This document shows positions 16,575 to 24,627 of a stretch of 64,000 nucleotides of DNA, piece after piece. Each line of letters opens with the position of its first letter. Position 1 is the first letter of the stretch. A model generated the notes under the pieces. That model was not told the origin of the DNA. It saw only the letters and a program-made list of their open reading frames with translations, and ran no database searches. The translations under genes and the position numbers were made by a program. The stretch covers positions 19,108 through 83,107 of the forward strand of contig CALAUG010000021.1 of assembly GCA_937892155.1 (NCBI GenBank), written 5' to 3'. Source of the DNA: an uncultured Bacteroidales bacterium. Its GTDB lineage: Bacteria; Bacteroidota; Bacteroidia; Bacteroidales; UBA1715.

Positions 16575-16706
16575 TTGCATTTGGAGTGGTAGACATAAAA
16601 TAAAATCTTGCATTTGGTGCGGTAGATATAAAATAAAATCTTGCATTTGGTGCGGTAGGTGCAAAATAAAATCTTGCATTTGGTGCGTTAAATAAAAAAT
16701 ATGTGT
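16575..16706. repeat. Four tandem copies of a 33-bp repeat between divergent genes
   Basis: Units begin with TTGCATTTGG at 16575, 16608, 16641 and 16674, exactly 33 bp apart, continuing GTGCGGTAG then an A/T-rich arm (ATAAAATAAAATC). The first differs at a few bases (GAGTGG) and the last is incomplete. It is the main content of the gene-free stretch 16405-16738, directly upstream of the AAA ATPase. 33 bp is close to three helical turns, so proteins bound to each copy would lie on the same face of DNA. The rest of this stretch is AT-rich without other structure. Confidence 0.85.
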
Positions 16707-16713
16707 ATATTTG
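16706..16713 (+). promoter_or_regulatory. Candidate -7 box for the DUF4143 ATPase
   Basis: TATATTTG matches TAnnTTTG, 25 bp before the start codon and directly after the last 33-bp repeat. The repeat itself supplies a TTTG about 23 bp upstream, a little too far for a standard -33 element. Confidence 0.5.
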
Positions 16714-16738
16714 TTGTGTGTAAAATATTGATAATCAA

Positions 16739-18091
16739 ATGAAACGTAAGATTTATAGTGAATTGCTCAATTGGAAGCAAAAATATAATGGAGAAGTGGC
16801 AATTCTTGTCGACGGTGCTCGTCGTATTGGCAAGAGTTTTATAGTTGAGGAATTTGCCCAAAAAGAGTATAAATCGTACGTGCTTTTTGATTTTGGAAAA
16901 GTGGGCGAGGGTATAAAAAATTTGTTTGAAAATTATCTAGATAAATTAGATGTTTTTTTTCAATATGTTTCATTGGAAACTGGTGTGAAATTGTACGAAC
17001 GGAACACGGTTTTTATTTTCGATGAGGTTCAAAATTATCCCAAAGCTCGTGCCGCTATCAAATATCTTGTTGCCGATGGTCGGTACGATTACATAGAAAC
17101 TGGCTCGTTGGTAAGCATTAACAAAAATGTGAAAGATATTATCATTCCGTCGGAAGAACGACGAATTGATATGTATCCAATGGATTTTGAGGAATTTCTT
17201 TGGGCAATGGGGAACGACAATCTGATGGATTTTATTCGTGATTGCTTTGCAAATAAACGTCCTCTTGGAAATTCGTTGCATAGAAAAGCAATGGAATATT
17301 TTCGTCAGTATATGATTGTTGGCGGTATGCCTCAAGCTGTGGAAAAATACATAAAGACTCGTGATTTTGTTGAGGTGGATAAGATAAAACGTGACATTTT
17401 AAAATTGTATCGTAATGATATAAGTAAATATGCAACAGGTGTGGAAGCAAAAGTTACTGGCATTTATGATAAACTTGCTTCACAGTTGCAGCGACACGAA
17501 AAGCGTTTTAAGTTGAGCGACGTTCGTACAGGTGGAAAAATGCGGGATTTTCAAACTTCTTTTTTTTGGTTGAGCGAATCTCGTGTAGTAAATATTTGTT
17601 ATAAGTCAACGGAGCCAAGTATTGGTTTGGAACTAAAGTTGGACGATAGTACAATAAAATTGTATATGGCAGACACAGGTTTGCTCATTTCTCATGCATT
17701 TAGCGAAGCGCAAATAACAAATAATCAATTATATAAAAAGTTGATGCTCGATAAGTTGGAGATTAACAAAGGTATGCTTGTGGAGAATGTTGTTGCTCAA
17801 ATGCTTGTGGCAGGAGGTCATAAGTTGTTTTTCTATTCAAATGCAACGCGTGAAAGCGTTGACGATAGGATGGAAATTGATTTTTTGATAGCTAAACCAG
17901 TTATAACCAATCGTCATAATATTTCGCCTATAGAAGTGAAGTCAAGTAGTAACTATACGTTAACATCATTAGAAAAGTGCATAAAAAAATACAATGCGTA
18001 CTTAGCAACGCCGTATGTGATTCATTCTGCTGATTTAGAAGAAAAAAATGGCATATTGTACTTGCCGTTGTATATGACACCATTGTTGTAG
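16739..18091 (+). CDS. DUF4143-type AAA ATPase
   Basis: 450 residues. The N-terminal AAA core has a Walker A with DGARRIGKS (26-33, instead of the common GPRQVGKS) and Walker B FIFDEVQ; a sensor region reads ETGSLVS. A DUF4143-type C-terminal portion follows, with a nuclease-like MEIDFLI...PIEVKSSSNY motif (D/E and ExK pattern), then LEKCIKKYN. This family is very common in Bacteroidetes and archaea; function unknown, possibly linked to mobile elements or defence. It has its own promoter and is divergent from the lipoprotein row. Confidence 0.88.
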   Translation: MKRKIYSELLNWKQKYNGEVAILVDGARRIGKSFIVEEFAQKEYKSYVLFDFGKVGEGIKNLFENYLDKLDVFFQYVSLETGVKLYERNTVFIFDEVQNYPKARAAIKYLVADGRYDYIETGSLVSINKNVKDIIIPSEERRIDMYPMDFEEFLWAMGNDNLMDFIRDCFANKRPLGNSLHRKAMEYFRQYMIVGGMPQAVEKYIKTRDFVEVDKIKRDILKLYRNDISKYATGVEAKVTGIYDKLASQLQRHEKRFKLSDVRTGGKMRDFQTSFFWLSESRVVNICYKSTEPSIGLELKLDDSTIKLYMADTGLLISHAFSEAQITNNQLYKKLMLDKLEINKGMLVENVVAQMLVAGGHKLFFYSNATRESVDDRMEIDFLIAKPVITNRHNISPIEVKSSSNYTLTSLEKCIKKYNAYLATPYVIHSADLEEKNGILYLPLYMTPLL

Positions 18092-18122
18092 AATGTTACG
18101 AAGGATATAGGTGGCATTTTAT

Positions 18123-18284
18123 ATGGACGAATTTTTACACTTGTTAATGCATATTTCGTATGTGGCTATTGAGGTACAAATAGGTTTCCGTCTTGTTGTT
18201 TCTGTCAACAGCTGTGGGTTTATAAATGAATTGGTAGAAGATTGTTGTATAGATGCGAAATGTTCTGGACTGTATATTATTTAG
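18123..18284 (+). CDS. Possible small ORF, 53 residues, uncertain
   Basis: An ATG-started frame fills most of the 196-bp gap between the ATPase and the kinase and stops at TAG 18282-18284. The product (MDEFLHLLMHISY...) is hydrophobic with several Cys and has no family resemblance. There is nothing else in this gap. It may be chance. Confidence 0.2.
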   Translation: MDEFLHLLMHISYVAIEVQIGFRLVVSVNSCGFINELVEDCCIDAKCSGLYII

Positions 18285-18287
18285 CAA

Positions 18288-19769
18288 CTAGTATAGTGGT
18301 AAGTTTTGCATATACTTTTGAAATTTTGTTTCGCATTGCAAGTATATTGCATTGACGTCTTCTCTAGCCTGTATGTCTGATAGTAATTCTTGACTTTGTA
18401 ATATTTCACGAACGGAAAGCCTAAATTGCGTTATGTCGGTGAGGGCTTCGTCTTGGGTTGTGTATTTGTTATTCTTTAAGTTGTTGAGAATTGGTGCCGC
18501 AAGTTGTTCTATTTTTTGTTTGAATTTATTTGTCTTGTCGTTTTCTGCCTTTTGTGGCAAAAATTTTAGAGCATGGATGCTTCTGCATTCCTCGGCGTAT
18601 TTCTGTTGGATAGAAATAAGCGCATTGCTGTAGTCGTGATAGTGTGGATCGCTCGCAGAAACTTCTTTGAGTAATTCCATTCGTTTGCTATATGTTTCGG
18701 TGAGACATTTTGTGAGTAATGAATCGGATTCGTGAAAGGAAGTTGCCGTTGGTAGTTTTGCAAGGATAGGTTCTGCAATATTTCGCATTGCTACATCTGC
18801 TTTGTTTATTTTTTCTTGTAAATCTATTGGTAATCTATTATCATTTCTAGTGTTTCGTTGTTCTAATTTTTGAACAGTGTCGACTTGTTTAATAACAATT
18901 GTATCGCTTTTTTGAATGACAATTGTATCTGACGTTTTTGTGTCTATTGTTGGTGCTTCTGGTCTTTGTTTGTGAGAATGTGTAAAAAAAATAGATGCAA
19001 GACCTATGATAATAATACAGAAAGCAATAATGGTTATTGGTTTGCGTAATTCAATGCGATGAATGATTTCATTGGCATTGTTGAATCGTTTTTCTTTATA
19101 AGTTTTGGTACATTTTTGTTTTATGAAATAGTACCGATGTGGAAATATAAGGTTGAGTAGTTTTCCGAAAGCATAAATATCGCAACGTAAATCTACATCC
19201 TTTGTTTCGTCGAGTTGCTCGGGTGCTGCATAACCATCGCTGCCAGCAGCTTGTTTGAAGATTGCGTATGTGTCGGAGTCGGAGAGTCCGAAGTCTATGA
19301 TTTTTACATTGTTGCCCTTACGTGTTATGAGTATGTTTTGTGGTTTTAGGTCGCGATGAATAATTTGCATGGAATGGAAATAACTCATCGCCGACAAAAT
19401 CTCTATGCAAATTCGTTTTTTTGTTCTTCGAGATGGATTTGTCGCTAAGAATTCGGCAAGTGTCCAACCATCAACGTATTCCATAGTGAAACAAAGTCCA
19501 AATTTCTCGTTGTTCTCGAGCGAAATGGCGCGGACAATATTTGGATGTTCCAGTTGGATTTCGAGTTCAAATTCTTTCTTAAGAAATTCTTTGTATGTGG
19601 TCAATTCGGCATATTCGGGTTGCAACCCTTTCAAAAAGAACCATTTCCCGAACCGCTTAACTTTACAGAGAGAATAAAATCCTTTATTGCTGACTTCGCC
19701 GTATTCGCTTGTCTTGAATACGTTTGACGGGTCGTTTACTATGAATCCAGAATTTGAATTGTTTTCCAT
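18288..19769 (-). CDS. Membrane-spanning Hanks-type Ser/Thr kinase, tandem copy 1
   Basis: Start at ATG 19769 (MENNSNSGF), matching the start of its neighbour. 493 residues. Kinase domain: ATP-binding Lys47 (FFLKG), catalytic loop HRDLKPQN (138-145), DFG (159-161), GYAAPEQ activation segment (179-185), DIYAFGKLL (197-205); the C-lobe is short. A TM segment follows (about 244-262), then a periplasmic part with DTIVI repeats and two copies of an about 80-residue helical module (YSKRMELLKEVSASDPHY... and its more diverged successor). The protein thus senses outside and phosphorylates inside. Codons 44-223 lie in a block identical in DNA to copy 2. Confidence 0.9.
   Translation of the reverse strand: MENNSNSGFIVNDPSNVFKTSEYGEVSNKGFYSLCKVKRFGKWFFLKGLQPEYAELTTYKEFLKKEFELEIQLEHPNIVRAISLENNEKFGLCFTMEYVDGWTLAEFLATNPSRRTKKRICIEILSAMSYFHSMQIIHRDLKPQNILITRKGNNVKIIDFGLSDSDTYAIFKQAAGSDGYAAPEQLDETKDVDLRCDIYAFGKLLNLIFPHRYYFIKQKCTKTYKEKRFNNANEIIHRIELRKPITIIAFCIIIIGLASIFFTHSHKQRPEAPTIDTKTSDTIVIQKSDTIVIKQVDTVQKLEQRNTRNDNRLPIDLQEKINKADVAMRNIAEPILAKLPTATSFHESDSLLTKCLTETYSKRMELLKEVSASDPHYHDYSNALISIQQKYAEECRSIHALKFLPQKAENDKTNKFKQKIEQLAAPILNNLKNNKYTTQDEALTDITQFRLSVREILQSQELLSDIQAREDVNAIYLQCETKFQKYMQNLPLY
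19101..19640. repeat. 540-bp block identical to 20360-20899 (copy A)
   Basis: Every base from 19101 to 19640 matches 20360-20899 at an offset of 1259 bp, with sharp edges: positions 19100 and 19641 already differ from their counterparts. It covers codons 44-223 of both kinases. Identity at all silent sites, with diverged flanks, is the mark of recent gene conversion. Confidence 0.92.
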
Positions 19770-19813
19770 ACAACAAAAATAATGGAAAATTGTTTGTTTT
19801 TCTCTAATCAACT

Positions 19814-21028
19814 TCAATATGTTGGTGCGGTGAAATCTATTAAACTTGCACACTTATCAACATACTTTTGTTGAATGGTATTGATGATGTTGGAGTAGTT
19901 GTAGTAGTCGGGTGATTCCGTGGAAATGTTTTTGAGTAATTCCACTCGTTTTTCGTATGATTCGGCAAGAAACTTCGAATACAATTGTAATGCCTCTTCC
20001 TGTGTTACATTTGTATCCTGCAATTTCGCAATTATAGGTTTTGCAATTTCGTCAAATTCTTTATTGGCGTTGTCTATTATTTTTTGTTGTGTATCAGTTT
20101 TTCTGTTTGTGGGTGTGTTATTTTGTGAATTGGTCGAATAAATTGTGTCAATTTGTTTAATGACAATTGTGTCGTGTTGGTGGATAAAAATTGTGTCAAA
20201 AGTTTGTTTTACGGTTTGTTGTAATTCGGTGTTTTGTCTTGTCCCTAATATTAAAAACCAACCGAGTGATAAGAATAGTAAACAGATAGGAATAATGAGG
20301 CTACGAATACGAATTTGAGTCAATATCTCATCGGCAATTTTGTAACGTTGTTCTTTATCAGTTTTGGTACATTTTTGTTTTATGAAATAGTACCGATGTG
20401 GAAATATAAGGTTGAGTAGTTTTCCGAAAGCATAAATATCGCAACGTAAATCTACATCCTTTGTTTCGTCGAGTTGCTCGGGTGCTGCATAACCATCGCT
20501 GCCAGCAGCTTGTTTGAAGATTGCGTATGTGTCGGAGTCGGAGAGTCCGAAGTCTATGATTTTTACATTGTTGCCCTTACGTGTTATGAGTATGTTTTGT
20601 GGTTTTAGGTCGCGATGAATAATTTGCATGGAATGGAAATAACTCATCGCCGACAAAATCTCTATGCAAATTCGTTTTTTTGTTCTTCGAGATGGATTTG
20701 TCGCTAAGAATTCGGCAAGTGTCCAACCATCAACGTATTCCATAGTGAAACAAAGTCCAAATTTCTCGTTGTTCTCGAGCGAAATGGCGCGGACAATATT
20801 TGGATGTTCCAGTTGGATTTCGAGTTCAAATTCTTTCTTAAGAAATTCTTTGTATGTGGTCAATTCGGCATATTCGGGTTGCAACCCTTTCAAAAAGAAA
20901 CATTTCCCGAAACGTTTAACTTTACAGAGGCAATAGATCCCTTTGTCAATAATATCTCCATATTCGCTTGTTTTGAATAGATTAAGCGAATCGTTTACTA
21001 TGAATCCAGAATTTGAATTGTCTGCCAT
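19814..21028 (-). CDS. Membrane-spanning Hanks-type Ser/Thr kinase, tandem copy 2
   Basis: Start at ATG 21028 (MADNSNSGF). 404 residues with the same plan as copy 1: Lys47, HRDLKPQN 138-145, DFG 159-161, APEQ, TM segment about 243-262, then a periplasmic region with DTIFI/DTIVI strand repeats and only one copy of the helical module (SYEKRVELLKNISTESPDYYNYS). Residues before 44 and after 223 differ from copy 1 at many positions. Copies are 44 bp apart in the same direction, and may be co-transcribed. Substrates are unknown; nothing in the sequence links them to a phosphatase next door. Confidence 0.9.
   Translation of the reverse strand: MADNSNSGFIVNDSLNLFKTSEYGDIIDKGIYCLCKVKRFGKCFFLKGLQPEYAELTTYKEFLKKEFELEIQLEHPNIVRAISLENNEKFGLCFTMEYVDGWTLAEFLATNPSRRTKKRICIEILSAMSYFHSMQIIHRDLKPQNILITRKGNNVKIIDFGLSDSDTYAIFKQAAGSDGYAAPEQLDETKDVDLRCDIYAFGKLLNLIFPHRYYFIKQKCTKTDKEQRYKIADEILTQIRIRSLIIPICLLFLSLGWFLILGTRQNTELQQTVKQTFDTIFIHQHDTIVIKQIDTIYSTNSQNNTPTNRKTDTQQKIIDNANKEFDEIAKPIIAKLQDTNVTQEEALQLYSKFLAESYEKRVELLKNISTESPDYYNYSNIINTIQQKYVDKCASLIDFTAPTY
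20360..20899. repeat. 540-bp block identical to 19101-19640 (copy B)
   Basis: Counterpart of the block in the downstream kinase gene; see positions 19101-19640. Length is exactly 180 codons and in frame in both genes. Confidence 0.92.
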
Positions 21029-21065
21029 ACGACAAAAATAATGAATTGAGTTAATAATAAAGAAA

Positions 21066-21081
21066 TAAGAATTAAGAATTA
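21066..21081. repeat. Short heptamer repeat (TAAGAAT, about 2.3 copies)
   Basis: TAAGAAT-TAAGAAT-TA is the reverse complement of the ATTCTTA heptamer that is repeated about ten times at 63932-64000, so the same simple sequence occurs in a second intergenic site. Confidence 0.5.
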
Positions 21082-21130
21082 TGTAAAGATGGAGCGTGCT
21101 CAATCTAATCTGAATCAGAAACTAAGGGAT

Positions 21131-21149
21131 ACCTGAGCTTGTCGAAGGT
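21131..21149. repeat. REP-like interspersed palindrome
   Basis: ACCTGAGCTTGTCGAAGGT has ACCT/AGGT ends and carries the CTTCGACAAGCTCAG core seen in short interspersed intergenic repeats in many bacteria. One copy only in this window, in the 278-bp gap between kinase 2 and the next gene. Confidence 0.45.
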
Positions 21150-21306
21150 AGAGACTGTTAAGAGTTGGAGAATTACGTTCAACATAAAATATCGTCGTTA
21201 AATAATGATTTTGGTGTTAAAAGATACGTAATGACCTAAGATGACCCATAATTTTGTTGTTATAATACTTTTATTTTTATTTTCTTTGTACATCAAAAAA
21301 GTATTA

Positions 21307-21870
21307 ATGGTAGAAAAAGAACAGGTAGTCCTACTGAGAAAAGTAGAGGCAAATTGTAATAGAAAAATGAAAACTCCTGCGGATTTTGATTTCCTTGCTG
21401 GAGTAATATGGAATGCAGTTCATGAATCTATTAGTTCTTCCACTCTAAAACGTGTTTGGGGGTATGCAGGAAAGGAGACAGATGCTCGTTTCGTTACGAA
21501 AACCATTTTATCCCGATATATTGGTTATAAAGATTGGGATGACTTTGTAGAACGATTGAATTCACCAGAAATAGAATCAAAACAAGTTGTGACACAAACA
21601 ATCAGAACACAAAATTTGGTAAAGGGACAAAAGGTAGAAGTATGCTGGTATCCCGATCGTCGTTGCGTATTTCAATACGAAGGTGGAATGCAGTATACGG
21701 TAATAGTTTCAGAGAATTCGCATTTACAAGCTGGTGACACGTTTATGTGTGGCATTTTTATGTTAGACGAGCCGTTGTTGTTGGACAATGTCGTTCACCA
21801 AGGTATGCAACCAACTCCATACATTGCTGGCAGTAAAAGTGGTTTAACAAGTATACGATTGGTAGAATAG
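21307..21870 (+). CDS. Bacteroidetes-specific protein of unknown function
   Basis: Start set at ATG 21307 (MVEKEQVVLL); the longer frame from 21241 adds an unlikely hydrophobic extension. 187 residues. The N-terminal half has a helical, possibly DNA-binding pattern (KMKTPADFDFLAGVIW, SISSSTLKRVWGY, YKDWDDFVERL) that I have seen in many Bacteroides/Prevotella hypothetical proteins; the C-terminal half is beta-rich (KVEVCWYPDRRCVFQYEG, LQAGDTFMCGIFMLDEPL, GLTSIRLVE). It is divergent from the kinase pair. Function unknown; a regulator or accessory of the kinases is a guess. Confidence 0.65.
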   Translation: MVEKEQVVLLRKVEANCNRKMKTPADFDFLAGVIWNAVHESISSSTLKRVWGYAGKETDARFVTKTILSRYIGYKDWDDFVERLNSPEIESKQVVTQTIRTQNLVKGQKVEVCWYPDRRCVFQYEGGMQYTVIVSENSHLQAGDTFMCGIFMLDEPLLLDNVVHQGMQPTPYIAGSKSGLTSIRLVE

Positions 21871-22020
21871 TTTTATCTGCTATTTAATTCATATTGGTGC
21901 AAGAATCAATGATTTGTGTACTCCCGCAATAATAATACTTGTTACTTTCTCTGCTTTCTATAGGCTCGTACATTTCTTAATTTTTAATTACGAATAAAAG
22001 AAGTTTTCTTTATTTATTCG

Positions 22021-22956
22021 CTACACTAACATTGATTTAGAAATACACATCTTGGAGAACGCAAAAAGTCGTTTGCCCAATTCGTTAAGCGAAGCGCCAA
22101 GATGGTAAACCATATCATCAATGATGAGAAATCTATCGTGCATACGCTGAGATGTTTCGCAGAGTTCTATCAGTCTTCCTGTTTGGAATTGTGATGTTTG
22201 CTGCAGAGTACGGAGACCTTTACCGATGTGTTCCACATGGATAGCACATATAACATTTTGATTACGAGTTTCAAGAATCTCAAATGTACGAGCATCAATA
22301 TAATTATCAATGAGCAATACTTCGTGCTGAGCAGATTTGATGAGTTGCTCGGCGAAAGCACGGGCATCAAGTACTTGTCCTTCATAGAAGATACCTTCAA
22401 TAGGAGGAAGATTTGTCCGTATAAAGAAATCAAGTTGTTGCTGTTGCTGGTCGAGTTGTTGTTGTAGGCGAGACACATGTTCGTTTGTGTATTCCTGCAA
22501 TACAATAAACCGATTGTCAATCCGTTGCTCAAGTTGTTGCATTTGACAATGAATGGCATAACCTTTAAGTAGGTATTGTCGCAGAACATTGGTCGCCCAA
22601 ATGCGAAATTGAGTGCCTCTTTGACACTTGACGCGATACCCTACAGAAATAATGACATCAAGGTTGTAGAGAAACAATTCATTGTCTTGTGTTTTACCAG
22701 GAATGGCACCATGTTGTGTGGTAGTTCGAAATTTTCGAACAACCACTTTTTCATCAAGTTCTTTCTCTTTAAAAATGTTGTGGATATGATAACTTATGGT
22801 TGACTTGGCTTTCTGGAAAAGCTCACATATTTGCGCCTGCGACAACCAGACGGTTTCTTTGTCAATTGTAACTTCTAATTTTATGCTTTCGTCAGGCTGA
22901 TATAGAACAATTTCGCCTTCGTTGGATGTTATAGCGAGTTGTGGTTCGTTAGACAT
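22021..22956 (-). CDS. RhuM-family protein with C-terminal PLD-like region
   Basis: 311 residues. The N-terminal part is RhuM-like: a winged-helix-like start (VWLSQAQICELFQKAKSTISYHI, with NIFKEKELDE and VVRKFRTT) and the core NLDVIISVGYRVKCQRGTQFRIWAT. A Gln-rich coiled coil follows (about 165-195). The end has HDRFLIIDD...HLGASLNELGK, an HxD/GxSxN pattern like phospholipase D-superfamily DNA-binding or nuclease domains. RhuM proteins are often found in mobile and defence islands; activity is not established. A -7 box TACTTTTG (minus strand, 22990-22997) lies upstream. Confidence 0.85.
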   Translation of the reverse strand: MSNEPQLAITSNEGEIVLYQPDESIKLEVTIDKETVWLSQAQICELFQKAKSTISYHIHNIFKEKELDEKVVVRKFRTTTQHGAIPGKTQDNELFLYNLDVIISVGYRVKCQRGTQFRIWATNVLRQYLLKGYAIHCQMQQLEQRIDNRFIVLQEYTNEHVSRLQQQLDQQQQQLDFFIRTNLPPIEGIFYEGQVLDARAFAEQLIKSAQHEVLLIDNYIDARTFEILETRNQNVICAIHVEHIGKGLRTLQQTSQFQTGRLIELCETSQRMHDRFLIIDDMVYHLGASLNELGKRLFAFSKMCISKSMLV

Positions 22957-22989
22957 ATTTGTTTCTTCATAATTTGATTATGGACTATG

Positions 22990-22997
22990 CAAAAGTA
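22990..22997 (-). promoter_or_regulatory. Candidate -7 box for the RhuM-like gene
   Basis: TACTTTTG on the minus strand, 33 bp before the start; consensus TAnnTTTG. Confidence 0.45.
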
Positions 22998-23072
22998 ATA
23001 TTTTTTACGAAGTATATTCCTTATCGTGATAATAAATGAAGAGAAATTATGATTAACGTGTATATTGTTAAA

Positions 23073-23108
23073 AAAAATCCCCCGCTTCAAACGAAGCGGG
23101 GGATTTTT
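23073..23108 (-). terminator. Strong bidirectional terminator (gdhA)
   Basis: A 16-bp perfect stem (ATCCCCCGCTTC core, AAAC loop, GAAGCGGGGGAT) with A- and T-runs on both sides. It ends gdhA on the minus strand and insulates the RhuM gene. Confidence 0.95.
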
Positions 23109-23129
23109 GTGATATAGTAAAGTAAAGAA

Positions 23130-24485
<1,356 letters not shown>

Positions 24486-24530
24486 TTTTTTAGGTATTTA
24501 ATAAAACAGTTTGTTCTTTTTATACGAGGA

Positions 24531-24559
24531 CAAAAGTAGAAAAAAATTTAAAAATGCAA
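24531..24559 (-). promoter_or_regulatory. Promoter of gdhA
   Basis: Minus-strand TTG (24557-24559), 18-bp spacer, TACTTTTG (24531-24538): the Bacteroidetes -33/-7 pattern with ideal spacing. The spacer is nearly all A/T. Leader of about 35-40 nt. Confidence 0.75.
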
Positions 24560-24606
24560 TGCTTAAACGATTGAATTTTAGAAAATTGCGTATAATTCGC
24601 AATGCT

Positions 24607-24623
24607 ATACGTGAAACACGTAT
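24607..24623. promoter_or_regulatory. 17-bp palindrome between the propeller-PP2C gene and gdhA promoter
   Basis: ATACGTG-AAA-CACGTAT has perfect 7-bp arms. It lies 48 bp upstream of the gdhA -33 element and 5 bp after the stop of the next gene. It has no T-run, so an activator/repressor site is as likely as a terminator. Confidence 0.4.
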
Positions 24624-24627
24624 CAGT

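Noticed and set aside
16575..16706. CRISPR-like array
   Set aside because: Units follow each other directly with no unique spacers, the units themselves vary, and there are no cas genes near.
19405..19677. Plus-strand ORF present in both kinase copies (also 20664-20936)
   Set aside because: It exists twice only because the 540-bp block is duplicated; it is antisense to the kinase catalytic domain.
193..22956. Prophage, from ORF6N and RhuM genes
   Set aside because: No integrase, capsid, terminase, portal or tail genes; both families are common on Bacteroidetes chromosomes.
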